Shown one piece after another: positions 12,291-19,721 of a DNA stretch of 25,948 nucleotides (position 1 is the stretch's first letter; the number at the start of each line of letters is the position of its first letter). The notes below the pieces were generated by a model that did no database searches, was not told where the DNA came from, and saw only the letters and a list, made by a program, of their open reading frames with translations. The position numbers and the translations under genes were made by a program. The DNA is from a virus: IMG/VR virus record IMGVR_UViG_3300001733_000059, positions 1 through 25,948 of that record. One strand, given 5' to 3'.

Positions 12291-12978
12291 ACCTGAGTTT
12301 TGGACTGACGAAGATGTCATGGAGTGTTCGCCGAACGCTCGTCTGATGTTTATTGGGTTGTGGAATTTTGCTGATGACGCCGGTCGCTTGCGCGCATCGG
12401 ACAAACAAATCAAGGCAAAGATTTTTCCGGCAGACCAAATTGACGAGACGAACATTCGTGGATGGATCGACGAATTATCGTCGAATGGTCTTGTTACGCT
12501 TTATGTTGTTGATAATAAAGAATATCTACAAATAAATGGATGGCACAATCAGAAGATTGATCGTCCACAGCAATCAAAAATACCGCCTCCTTCTAACCCT
12601 GATCGTCGAACGTTCGACGAATACTCGTCGGCGGATAGTAAGGGAGAGGAAGGTATAGGAGAGGAAAGGAAGGAAGTAGGGGCTGGCAAAAAATCCAAAG
12701 ATTATGCCTTCGAGGGTAAAATCATCAGGATCGACCATTCCCAAGCTGACGCTTGGCGGCGGAACTTTCCAAAGGTTGATCTGATTCCAGAACTCACGGC
12801 AGCGGATGCCTACTACGTCGATAACCCGCCGAAGGACGGGAAATGGTTCTTTGCCGCGAGCAACTGGCTCAAGCGGTCGAACGAGCGGGCAATCGAAAAA
12901 CAATCCCCTCACAAGCAATCAGCACCGGGAAAAATGGACAGGGCGGCGGTTGACGCGCTGATGGGAGAGCAGGGATGA
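12268..12978 (+). CDS. Phage replication initiator / replisome organizer-like protein (236 aa)
   Basis: The N-terminus MARIRTIKPEFWTDEDVMEC and following LMFIGLWNFADDAGRLRASD and IRGWIDELSSNGLVTLYVVD form the winged-helix domain common in phage replication proteins that lie before a DnaB-type helicase. A low-complexity Ser/Glu/Lys linker (about residues 115-150) and a helical C-terminal region ending DRAAVDALMGEQG follow. It would bind the phage origin and load the helicase, like lambda O/P in combination. GGAGAAG precedes the ATG and the stop overlaps the helicase start. An origin candidate lies within this gene. Confidence 0.82.
   Translation: MARIRTIKPEFWTDEDVMECSPNARLMFIGLWNFADDAGRLRASDKQIKAKIFPADQIDETNIRGWIDELSSNGLVTLYVVDNKEYLQINGWHNQKIDRPQQSKIPPPSNPDRRTFDEYSSADSKGEEGIGEERKEVGAGKKSKDYAFEGKIIRIDHSQADAWRRNFPKVDLIPELTAADAYYVDNPPKDGKWFFAASNWLKRSNERAIEKQSPHKQSAPGKMDRAAVDALMGEQG
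12494..12686 (+). other. Candidate phage replication origin inside the initiator gene
   Basis: An AT-rich stretch (about 12494-12545) is followed by a perfect 18-base palindrome at 12603-12620 (TCGTCGAA and TTCGACGA arms). The arm TCGTCGAA also occurs at about 12478-12486, and a partial copy TCGTCGG at 12625. A purine-rich run of about 45 bases follows (12641-12686). Lambda-type origins also lie in the initiator gene with repeats beside AT-rich and purine-rich DNA. Position and composition support it; iteron spacing is not regular. Confidence 0.35.
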
Positions 12979-14309
12979 ATGCGATATCGAACATTGAGGC
13001 CAAAGCGGAGCGGCTGGCAGCTGCGAGGCGTGACCAGGACCGCGCGCCTCGCAACATCGAAGTCGAGCAGGCGTTGCTTGGGGCGATGCTGCGGGTGCCG
13101 GGGCTGTATGCCGAAGTGGCGGGGATTTTAGAGCCGGGACACTTTTGGGTTCCAGAGCATATCGAACTTTATGGGATTATTACGCGCCGGGAAGGTCGGA
13201 ACCTGACGCCTGCCTCGCTCAAAGCTGAGTTTGAGGCCCGGACCGAACTGGATGTTGAATTCCTTTACGCGCTATCTGAAAACATCATCACGGTGACGCC
13301 TGCGAATGTGGCGCACTATGGGCACACCATCCGCGCAATGGCGCAGCGCCGGTCGCTGATTGGCTTGGCGCAGGAAATCAAAGAGCGGGCCGAAGACCTG
13401 ACGGTGGATGAATCCCCGGATGACATGATTGGCGCGTTCAATGGGGAACTGTCGGACATCGCCAGTGTTTCAGCCACGTTTGAAAGCGCGGGATCTGTTG
13501 CAAAGCGGGTTGTGACCAATCTGGACAAGCCCATTGATGCGGACCTTACAGGCATCGATGGCCTGGATGATGTTTTGATGGGCGGGCTTCACACGGGCCG
13601 ATTTTACGGGTTTGGCGGTCGGTTCAAGGGTGGGAAGTCGTTTCTGCTTTCCAGCATGTCCTACAATCTCGCAGAGGCCGGTGTTTCTCACGTTTACCTG
13701 ACGCTGGAATCTGGGGCGGAGCAACTGGTAGAGCGGTTCCTTGCCCGTAAGATGAGCCGCAATGCAATGGTGTTTCAGGATCAGCGGAGACGGTGTGAGC
13801 CTGCCTTCATGGAGTCAGCACAGCGCGCCAGTGAGTGGCTAGACAAGACACCGTTGGTTGTCCGTCGCAAGCCTCGTATGACGCTGCACGACCTCAAAGC
13901 AACCCTGGCGCAGATCGGCATGTCGAAGAAGTACCGGGGCGTGATTGTGGATTATCTGCAACTGGTCACTGGTCAACAGCGCGGGGATAGCCTGACTGTC
14001 CACTACGAACAGGTTGCACAGACCTTGGCTGAGGCAGCGGTAAACTATGGGATTTGGGTTGTCGTCGCTGCACAGATCAATTCTGAGGGCGGTATCCGGC
14101 ACGGGGAGGGGCTTCTGCTGGCGTGTGACGCTGCATTCGCCCTGACAGTCACCAGCAAAGAGGAAAGCCTGCCCAGCGTCGAGCCTGGGGCTTATCTGGA
14201 ATGTTTGGCCCATCGGTATGGGCCGGCTCAGGACGTGGGTGATGAGAATTACCCGAAGATGGCTTTTGACAAGCGGGTCGGCCCGCACTTTCGGAACATA
14301 GGAGGATAG
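12975..14309 (+). CDS. DnaB-type replicative helicase (444 aa)
   Basis: Residues 20-90 contain RNIEVEQALLGAMLRVPGLY and HFWVPEHIELYGII, the DnaB N-terminal domain. The RecA-like domain starts around residue 195 with TGIDGLDDVLMGGLHTGRFY. Walker A is GRFKGGKSFLLSS (around 214-226), Walker B is GVIVDYLQLVTG (around 322-333), and an arginine-containing C-terminal sheet follows. It unwinds DNA at the replication fork as a hexamer. It overlaps the initiator gene by four bases. The 444-aa length is slightly shorter than E. coli DnaB (471). An RNA/DNA primase is not visible in the window. Confidence 0.92.
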   Translation: MNAISNIEAKAERLAAARRDQDRAPRNIEVEQALLGAMLRVPGLYAEVAGILEPGHFWVPEHIELYGIITRREGRNLTPASLKAEFEARTELDVEFLYALSENIITVTPANVAHYGHTIRAMAQRRSLIGLAQEIKERAEDLTVDESPDDMIGAFNGELSDIASVSATFESAGSVAKRVVTNLDKPIDADLTGIDGLDDVLMGGLHTGRFYGFGGRFKGGKSFLLSSMSYNLAEAGVSHVYLTLESGAEQLVERFLARKMSRNAMVFQDQRRRCEPAFMESAQRASEWLDKTPLVVRRKPRMTLHDLKATLAQIGMSKKYRGVIVDYLQLVTGQQRGDSLTVHYEQVAQTLAEAAVNYGIWVVVAAQINSEGGIRHGEGLLLACDAAFALTVTSKEESLPSVEPGAYLECLAHRYGPAQDVGDENYPKMAFDKRVGPHFRNIGG

Positions 14310-14312
14310 ATC

Positions 14313-14651
14313 ATGACTGACACGAAACACGAAATGCCTGAGATTGATTGGAGCAAGCCTGTCGAAGTGTTTCATGGGGGAGATTGGCGTGAGATTACGC
14401 ACTCAGTGCGGAATAATGACGGGTCTTTGTACGTTGATGATGACGGTGACGTTCGTGTTTGGGGGCTGAATTTTAACGTGTGGGCTGACCACCACAACAT
14501 CCGCAACAAGCCAGAACCGCTTGAGGTTTGGTTGAATGTTTATCCAGAGGGTCCTGCGTTGGGCGTTTACAAAAGTAAAGATGCCGCGGATAAAGGCGCT
14601 AGCGAAAACCGCATCCGCCGCGCCCGCATGGTGGAGGCACCAGACCAATGA
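14313..14651 (+). CDS. Hypothetical protein, paralogue of 15073-15408 (112 aa)
   Basis: The N-terminus MTDTKHEMPEIDWSKPVEVF shares IDW(S/T)KPVEV with the gene at 15073, and both continue with a short beta-rich region (SLYVDDDGDVRVWGLNFNVW here) and end with a helical, basic tail ending in R(A/M)xxxExxDx. They look like diverged copies. The ATG lies 3 bases after the helicase stop, preceded by GGAGG. Function unknown; the small-domain pattern is common in phage accessory proteins. Confidence 0.75.
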   Translation: MTDTKHEMPEIDWSKPVEVFHGGDWREITHSVRNNDGSLYVDDDGDVRVWGLNFNVWADHHNIRNKPEPLEVWLNVYPEGPALGVYKSKDAADKGASENRIRRARMVEAPDQ

Positions 14652-15058
14652 TGCTGACATTCACGCAAGACAAATACATGCGCCTGATCCAGGCCGGTCA
14701 CGACACGGTGGATAAGCTGGCAGCGACGGGCCTGCGCAGGGCGGATATATCGCGCAGCCTGAAACACCTGCGTCTCAAGGGTATGATCGATGCTGGCGAA
14801 CCATTCCGCGTGCTGGTGTCTGACTACGTGGTCCAGGGACGGCTGCCGCCCAAGACAAAGAATGCGAAGGGGTTTGCGGCAAAGCCTGCATCGGATCGCG
14901 AATACAAGCGGGCGCGGCGCAAGTGCCTCGGTCCGTGTGGGCTGTCTTTCGAGAGTGAGTGGGAGGGCAACAGGGTGTGTCCATCCTGCAAGGGTGGTGA
15001 CGGGTGGCGCGGTCCAGGCCGTGACCATTCGGTCGTGGGACTTAACGCACGGATTTGA
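14648..15058 (+). CDS. Winged-helix plus zinc-ribbon hypothetical protein (136 aa)
   Basis: Residues 20-60 (DKLAATGLRRADISRSLKHL then RLKGMIDAGEPFRVLV) resemble a winged helix. Residues 98-117 contain CLGPCGLSF and NRVCPSCKGG, two CxxC pairs forming a zinc ribbon. This combination suggests a DNA-binding regulator. The ATG overlaps the previous stop. Position downstream of replication genes could suit a late regulator, but this is only context. Confidence 0.75.
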   Translation: MMLTFTQDKYMRLIQAGHDTVDKLAATGLRRADISRSLKHLRLKGMIDAGEPFRVLVSDYVVQGRLPPKTKNAKGFAAKPASDREYKRARRKCLGPCGLSFESEWEGNRVCPSCKGGDGWRGPGRDHSVVGLNARI

Positions 15059-15072
15059 GGGGGATCAAGCGA

Positions 15073-15408
15073 ATGAGTGATATCGATTGGACTAAGCCCG
15101 TTGAGGTAAAAATCGCTGGGAATTGGTTGCCCGTTAAAGCGTTTTTAAAGGATGCAGATGGTCAGCCAGTGTTGGACGAATATGGTAGTGTCGCCTGTAT
15201 GCCGGAAAAGATGCATGAAACCGTGCTATTTTTGAATCCCTACTGGTTCCGCAACGCACGACATCCGAAGCCAAAACCTCGCGAGTGCTGGGCAGTCTTT
15301 CATTTAGAAGGGCGAGTTTCTGCGTTCGCTTCAATGGATGAGGCTGCTGCAATTGCGCCAATCCATAAGTTCACCCGCATGCGCGAAGTGGACCCAACCG
15401 ATGAGTGA
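15073..15408 (+). CDS. Hypothetical protein, paralogue of 14313-14651 (111 aa)
   Basis: It begins MSDIDWTKPVEVKIAGNWLP, similar to the paralogue at 14313, and goes on with a strand-rich part and C-terminal FTRMREVDPTDE. GAGGGG lies about 9 bases before ATG 15073; an in-frame TTG at 15055 is less likely. The stop overlaps the next gene by 8 bases. Function unknown. Confidence 0.75.
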   Translation: MSDIDWTKPVEVKIAGNWLPVKAFLKDADGQPVLDEYGSVACMPEKMHETVLFLNPYWFRNARHPKPKPRECWAVFHLEGRVSAFASMDEAAAIAPIHKFTRMREVDPTDE

Positions 15409-15724
15409 CAGCATGATAGAGCGCGTGGCTTGGGTGATTTTTCGAGAGTTTGGAGACAAAACACGCGGGATGAACCCTGCTGACGACTACAAAAGCATGA
15501 AGGTGGCTGCCTTGGTCTTATCTGCGATGCGAGAGCCTACAGAGGCGATGCTTGAAGGTGCTGGAAGTATGGAGGGCTTTGATGGTTGTGAACTGCTGAC
15601 GGGCCCGGACAAGTGTCACATTGATTGGTGGCAGGCCATGATCGACGCAGCACTAAACGAGACTGACCCCCAAGTAACCCATAGGAGCGCAGCATGGCCC
15701 GCACCGGACGCAAACGCAAACTGA
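15401..15724 (+). CDS. Hypothetical protein (107 aa)
   Basis: It begins MSDSMIERVAWVIFREFGDK and continues with MKVAALVLSAMREPTEAMLE and IDWWQAMIDAALNE, the layout of small phage proteins in which an N-terminal helix pair precedes a REPTEAM motif and a WxxMIDAAL helix. These are widespread in phages of Proteobacteria and have no known function. The start at 15401 overlaps the previous stop; an upstream frame to 15338 is rejected. The last 31 bases overlap the next gene. Confidence 0.78.
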   Translation: MSDSMIERVAWVIFREFGDKTRGMNPADDYKSMKVAALVLSAMREPTEAMLEGAGSMEGFDGCELLTGPDKCHIDWWQAMIDAALNETDPQVTHRSAAWPAPDANAN

Positions 15725-16167
15725 CGCGACGCCAGCCCAATGGTCAGCCAGTGCGGTATCGCGTCGAAATGACACCAGAGTACCGGGACAGATGCGCGCG
15801 GGTTGTCGGGTTGGATAACGTTAAGGTCTGGGACAAATCGATACTCCATGCGCTCATGCTGACAAAGCAAATCACAGCGGAGGAACGAGAAGCGGGCCGG
15901 AAGTTTGGGGCGCTGGTGTCACGGTATCGCGCCTTGCTGACGGTCCCACGCGAGACAGTCGGACATCCAAGCGGGCGGGAAGGTATAGACGACCCGGAAG
16001 AATTTGATAAAGTGCGCAAGGCTTATGATGCGGCATTCGTGGCGATTGGTGGGAATGCAGAGAGACGACTTGTGCGGGCGATATTGCTGGACGAAGTGAT
16101 TCACGATGTTGTGTGCCTAAGACGCGGATTATGCAATTTAGCGCTACATTTCGGGTTGACGCGGTGA
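15694..16167 (+). CDS. Hypothetical basic phage protein (157 aa)
   Basis: AGGAG precedes ATG 15694. The N-terminal segment MARTGRKRKLTRRQPNGQPV is highly basic, suggesting nucleic-acid contact, followed by helical regions (EEREAGRKFGALVSRYRALL and ILLDEVIHDVVCLRRGLCNL). It is the last gene of the replication operon before the tRNA and late genes. A role in late gene control, as Q-like proteins have at this place in other phages, is possible by position only. Confidence 0.72.
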   Translation: MARTGRKRKLTRRQPNGQPVRYRVEMTPEYRDRCARVVGLDNVKVWDKSILHALMLTKQITAEEREAGRKFGALVSRYRALLTVPRETVGHPSGREGIDDPEEFDKVRKAYDAAFVAIGGNAERRLVRAILLDEVIHDVVCLRRGLCNLALHFGLTR

Positions 16168-16346
16168 GCGAACAATGTAAAATGCAATGTATTCAGTGTG
16201 CGTATTTGCGCCTGAAGCAATGTCGCCTTTAGGGCGGTTTTCAAAAAGTTTGAGTAAACATGCCATGGACCGGCGGCAATCGGTGCCATGGCCCTTTCAA
16301 CAGACCCGCCACGCCTCTCCACGATGCGCACCCGGCGGGTTATCTT
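16168..16346 (+). other. Gene-free stretch with strong hairpin upstream of tRNA
   Basis: No gene is supported here. The main feature is an imperfect long inverted repeat: GCCATGGACCG (16262-16272) with CGGTGCCATGGC (16281-16292), 11 pairs with one bulged C and an 8-base loop. A weaker 4-base stem (16224-16227 with 16233-16236) followed by TTTT could end the upstream operon. The stretch may hold a late regulatory site, but no promoter stands out. Confidence 0.4.
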
Positions 16347-16423
16347 CTGGCTGTAGCGCAGTCTGGTAGCGCGTCTGGTTTGGGACCAGAATGTCGGTGG
16401 TTCGAATCCATCCAGCTAGACCA
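16347..16423 (+). tRNA. tRNA-Pro (anticodon TGG)
   Basis: A full 77-base cloverleaf including an encoded CCA end. The acceptor arm pairs CTGGCTG with CAGCTAG (one G-T pair). The anticodon stem TCTGG/CCAGA encloses TTTGGGA, with anticodon TGG at 16381-16383. The T arm has GGTTCGAATCC. It is very like bacterial tRNA-Pro(TGG). It reads CCA and, by wobble, other proline codons. It lies inside the phage genome between two gene blocks, so it appears to be phage-carried and not the host attachment site. Confidence 0.95.
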
Positions 16424-16495
16424 ATTCGCCAGCGCTCCATAGCGCGGCACAGATCCCCACGGGGATACGACAGCCGGTAACCTAGGAGGCGCACC

Positions 16496-16729
16496 ATGCA
16501 CTCATTTGGCCTTGAGGATAATGAAATTGTGAAAATTAACGGCATACCATATCAGCATGTTGGGTCCGGGCGATTAGTAGGCGGGACCGATCCTGTGTTT
16601 GCTCGGTCGTTAGGCTCTGGTCAAGTTTGTAGTGATTTAGACCAAAAGCAGTTACACAAGAAAGATTGCAGCAACACCGACGCCCCTGGCGGCGGTGGTG
16701 GAAGCCTCGACGGCGGTTCCGCAATCTAA
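16496..16729 (+). CDS. Hypothetical small protein with Gly-rich tail (77 aa)
   Basis: AGGAGG precedes ATG 16496 at ideal distance. The protein starts MHSFGLEDNEIVKINGIPYQ and ends with a Gly-rich segment (DAPGGGGGSLDGGSAI). There is no signal peptide or membrane segment. Family unknown. It stands alone between the tRNA and a terminator, so it may be its own transcription unit or be read with the tRNA. Confidence 0.7.
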   Translation: MHSFGLEDNEIVKINGIPYQHVGSGRLVGGTDPVFARSLGSGQVCSDLDQKQLHKKDCSNTDAPGGGGGSLDGGSAI

Positions 16730-16826
16730 CCCACACACCCGATATAACGGGTCGCGCCTGGCCATCAATTGCGGGAAAATCCCGTAATTATGCAGGACAT
16801 ATATTACATATCAATTAGTTAGCTGT

Positions 16827-16855
16827 GGCCATCCTTCGGGGTGGCCTTTTCCTTT
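16827..16855 (+). terminator. Rho-independent terminator with TTCG tetraloop
   Basis: GGCCATCC (16827-16834) pairs with GGGTGGCC (16839-16846), one T-G pair, closed by the exceptionally stable TTCG loop. TTTTCCTTT follows. It separates the tRNA/77-aa unit from the late genes. Confidence 0.82.
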
Positions 16856-16898
16856 GGGGGTACAACCATGCAAGACATCGCAGCAAAGGGCCGGATGG

Positions 16899-17297
16899 GT
16901 GGCTGCCTCCTTTGATTATGTCTGCATGCTTGGCCTTGCTGGGTTGTCAGAAGTACACAAAGGTTACTCGCTCGGTCGGGTGGTGACGCTTCTAAAGACC
17001 CCTGTAGAGTTGGGGCAGTATGCTTTCTTCAATAACCCGATAGGCTTTGTGACCTACGCTCTGTTGTCAAGCGGTGACGCGGACAAGATGGCGAGCCTTT
17101 CATTGGATTTATCAGATCCGCACAATTGGCGCAGCGGCGACAATCTTTGGATCGTCGATGCTGTGTTTCCCGATGGTGGGGTGATGCAGGCTGCGCGACA
17201 ATTGCGGCGCGGCCCTTTCAAGGCATTCAAGAGCGCCCGATGGTTACGAACCCACGGGACTGGCACAATCAAACATTTAGCGGAGGTGAGGGCATGA
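16899..17297 (+). CDS. HlyC-like toxin-activating lysine acyltransferase (132 aa)
   Basis: The sequence lines up with E. coli HlyC without gaps over its first block: the catalytic His (SEVHKGYSLGR, residue 20 from GTG 16899) is 20 residues before the conserved QYA (40-42), exactly as in HlyC. The second block, WRSGDNLWIVDAVFP, carries the catalytic Asp (residue 87) in the same setting as HlyC Asp92. Family members transfer a fatty acyl chain from acyl carrier protein to lysines of a partner protein. The start is uncertain: GTG 16899 follows AAAGGG by 8 bases; a TTG at 16854 lies in the terminator tail; ATG 16868, with the best ribosome-binding site, is in another frame and ends after 15 codons. 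It overlaps the next gene by four bases. Confidence 0.82.
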   Translation: MAASFDYVCMLGLAGLSEVHKGYSLGRVVTLLKTPVELGQYAFFNNPIGFVTYALLSSGDADKMASLSLDLSDPHNWRSGDNLWIVDAVFPDGGVMQAARQLRRGPFKAFKSARWLRTHGTGTIKHLAEVRA

Positions 17298-18007
17298 ATC
17301 CTTTTGATTATACTCACCAGGGGCCGCAGGTGTGTTTTGATGCCGGGGACGGCGGGCAGGGCGGTGCTCAAGGCGCAACGCAGGGCCAGCAGGACGCAGA
17401 AGCAGAAAACAATTCACGCGGTGTCGCCAATGCCGGTGCAATGGGTGCGAACGGGGTCGGGTCCAACGCGGGCGTAAGCAGTCTCCGGGATTTACAGTCG
17501 ATGCGATCCGCAATGGCGCATGATTCACAATTCTCCGCCGACAATGCCAGCTTTGGCGGTGTGGCGCGGAGTCCGACTGAGACCCATCCCAGCATGTATG
17601 ACATGGACAAGCCGGTGAAAGCACGCGGCCTGTTCTCGGCAGCCGAGCGCGCGTATGACGCCGACAACCTTGCTGCCGCTGCAACATTTGGTTTGGCCTC
17701 TCAGATATCAGCATTAAGCCCGGTTGGTATGTTTGGTGCGCTGGGTAATATGTTGGGGGCAACCCATGACAACAATCCAGACGGAAGCATGGGAGACGGA
17801 ACGGGCGGAGATGACGGTGGTGTCTCAGAGGATGTTCGTGCCGTCGCGTTAAAAGCATCCCAAGAGGAAACCAGGCGTCAACAGCAAAAGAGCCTGGACG
17901 ATTACAACAGCGCCCTCGCTCAGGCTCTAAAGGGCACGCCACGCAAAGCGTTCGCAATGGGTCCGACGGGGTTCACGCGGGCAGGGCAGGGGGTGGTTTA
18001 CCTATGA
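17294..18007 (+). CDS. Gly/Ala-rich hypothetical protein next to acyltransferase (237 aa)
   Basis: The start ATG 17294 overlaps the acyltransferase stop. The N-terminal half is rich in Gly, Ala, Asn and Gln (AGDGGQGGAQGATQGQQDAE). A hydrophobic stretch (AAAATFGLASQISALSPVGM) lies near residues 133-165. The tail has lysines in LKASQEETRRQQQKSLDDYN and GTPRKAFAMG. No RTX calcium-binding repeats are present. Overlap with the acyltransferase makes it a candidate for its substrate or partner, for instance a virion protein that meets a membrane; this is inference only. Its stop overlaps the small terminase start. Confidence 0.75.
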   Translation: MNPFDYTHQGPQVCFDAGDGGQGGAQGATQGQQDAEAENNSRGVANAGAMGANGVGSNAGVSSLRDLQSMRSAMAHDSQFSADNASFGGVARSPTETHPSMYDMDKPVKARGLFSAAERAYDADNLAAAATFGLASQISALSPVGMFGALGNMLGATHDNNPDGSMGDGTGGDDGGVSEDVRAVALKASQEETRRQQQKSLDDYNSALAQALKGTPRKAFAMGPTGFTRAGQGVVYL

Positions 18008-18363
18008 CAGCCGGACGCCCGACAACGTATCTCCCCGAGTACTGCGATAAGATTGTTGAGTGCATGGGGCGGGGTTTAAGCAAGACAGCTTTCGCTGGAG
18101 AGATTGGTGTTTGTCGCGAAACCATCATGAATTGGTCAAAGGAAAACCCTGAATTTTTAGGCGCGGTAAAACGGGCGGAGGCCGCAAGGGTGCTTTTTCT
18201 GGAGCAACGGCTGATTGATGGCGAGACCGGACCGCGCGTCACAAGTCATATTTTTGCGCTTAAGAACGCCGATCCAGAGGAGTGGAGAGACAAGACAGAG
18301 CGCGAACACAGCGGGGCCGTTTCTGTGAACTTCACGACTGTTTACGAGTCCAAGCCAGACTGA
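18004..18363 (+). CDS. terS: Terminase small subunit (119 aa)
   Basis: It begins MTAGRPTTYLPEYCDKIVEC and has a helix-turn-helix (FAGEIGVCRETIMNWSKENP) followed by a helix that would mediate oligomer formation and the ADPEEWRDKTEREHSG segment typical of phage small terminases. It recognises the phage DNA packaging site and works with the large subunit. Its TGA and the next ATG share one base (TGATG). The length is usual for the family. Confidence 0.9.
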   Translation: MTAGRPTTYLPEYCDKIVECMGRGLSKTAFAGEIGVCRETIMNWSKENPEFLGAVKRAEAARVLFLEQRLIDGETGPRVTSHIFALKNADPEEWRDKTEREHSGAVSVNFTTVYESKPD

Positions 18364-19721
18364 TGGACTTTCAATATCGGGTGCGCTGGTATCAGCGGCC
18401 TTTTCACGAGGCGCTGGTTGGGCAGAAGACGAGACGGTTGATCGAGATTGCCCATAGGCGATGGGGCAAGGATGACATCGTACTGAACGGGTTTAGGGAG
18501 TTGTCTCAGAAGCGGGTCGGGACATACTGGCATTGCTTTCCAGAGTATGCTCAGGCGCGCAAGGCAATCTGGAACGGGATCAACGGGCACACAGGCAAGC
18601 GTCGTATCGACGAGGCATTCCCGCCTGAGATACGCAAGCGCGTCAATGACAACGATATGTTCATTGAGACCGTGTGGGGGTCAACATGGCAGCTTTTAGG
18701 ATCTGATCGATACGACGCAACGGTCGGGTCTGGTCCAGTGGGGATAGCGTACTCAGAGTGGGCGCTGTGTAATCCGAGCGCCTGGGCTTATCACAAGCCA
18801 ATGATAGAGGAGTCGAACGGGGTCGCGGCGTTCATCACGACGCCCCGCGGGAACAATCACGCCAAGTCGATGTATGACCGGGCTGTGGGGAACGAGAACT
18901 GGTTCGCGGAACTCTCGACTATCGATGACACGCAGGCGTTATCAGCGGAACAGTTGGCAGAGAGCCTGGCAGAATATCAGGATTTGTATGGGGCCGAAAT
19001 GGGGCGGGCCCTATTTGAGCAAGAGTATTACTGCTCGTTTTCGGGTGCGATGATAGGGGCGTATTGGGGCGGGGAAATGAACGCCGCTGAGAGGGACGGG
19101 CGGTTATGCTCCGTTCCCATCGATGAGACGCAGCCTGTTCATACGGCGTGGGATTTGGGTAAGGCGGTCAACAACCCGATATGGTGCTTTCAGGTTATTA
19201 ACGGCATCCCTCACATTGTAGACTTTTACCGTCCTGAATCAGACGACTTGGAAGATTGGTGTCGATGGTTGGATGACAAGGGATATCACGGGACGGACTA
19301 CGTTCCCCATGACGCAATGATCGCCAACTGGGGTGCAAAACGAACACGGCAGCAGATGTTGCAGGATTTCGGGCGCAAGCCCATGCCAGTCCAGAAGGTT
19401 TCTGTTGCAGAGGGCATCCATGCCGGTCGAGAGACGATCAAGGTGGCGCGGTTTGATCTGGGGCGCTGTGAGTTGGGTGTCGAGGGGCTGCGAAACTATC
19501 GGCGAGAATGGGATGACGAACTAAAGACTTTTCGGGAAAACCCCGTGAAGGATTGGGCGGAGCACATCGGTTCCGCGTGGCGGTATTTGGGTCTGTCATG
19601 GCGTGAGGCACAGAAGGCGCAGAGGCCTCCAGCACCCGCGAAGTTTCCAATTGAACGGAACATTAACGAAATCATCAAGGCGCGCTCCCAGAAACGCGGT
19701 GCGCCGGGGTATGGCATATGA
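18363..19721 (+). CDS. terL: Terminase large subunit (452 aa)
   Basis: The ATPase begins with a Walker A variant, IAHRRWGKDD (about residues 29-38), and Walker B-like VGIAYSEWAL (about 126-135), followed by FITTPRGNNHAKSMY, the coupling motif. The nuclease half begins TAWDLGKAVNNPIWCFQVIN with its conserved aspartate, and includes YVPHDA, another acidic metal site. It packages DNA into the capsid and cuts it. An in-frame extension to 18282 is rejected because it overlaps the small subunit. It overlaps the portal start by four bases. Confidence 0.95.
   Translation: MDFQYRVRWYQRPFHEALVGQKTRRLIEIAHRRWGKDDIVLNGFRELSQKRVGTYWHCFPEYAQARKAIWNGINGHTGKRRIDEAFPPEIRKRVNDNDMFIETVWGSTWQLLGSDRYDATVGSGPVGIAYSEWALCNPSAWAYHKPMIEESNGVAAFITTPRGNNHAKSMYDRAVGNENWFAELSTIDDTQALSAEQLAESLAEYQDLYGAEMGRALFEQEYYCSFSGAMIGAYWGGEMNAAERDGRLCSVPIDETQPVHTAWDLGKAVNNPIWCFQVINGIPHIVDFYRPESDDLEDWCRWLDDKGYHGTDYVPHDAMIANWGAKRTRQQMLQDFGRKPMPVQKVSVAEGIHAGRETIKVARFDLGRCELGVEGLRNYRREWDDELKTFRENPVKDWAEHIGSAWRYLGLSWREAQKAQRPPAPAKFPIERNINEIIKARSQKRGAPGYGI

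Noticed and set aside
16917-16986. A frame with a lipoprotein-like start (MSACLALLGCQ) overlapping the acyltransferase.
   Set aside because: It ends after about 22 residues, lacks a ribosome-binding site and overlaps a well-supported gene in another frame.
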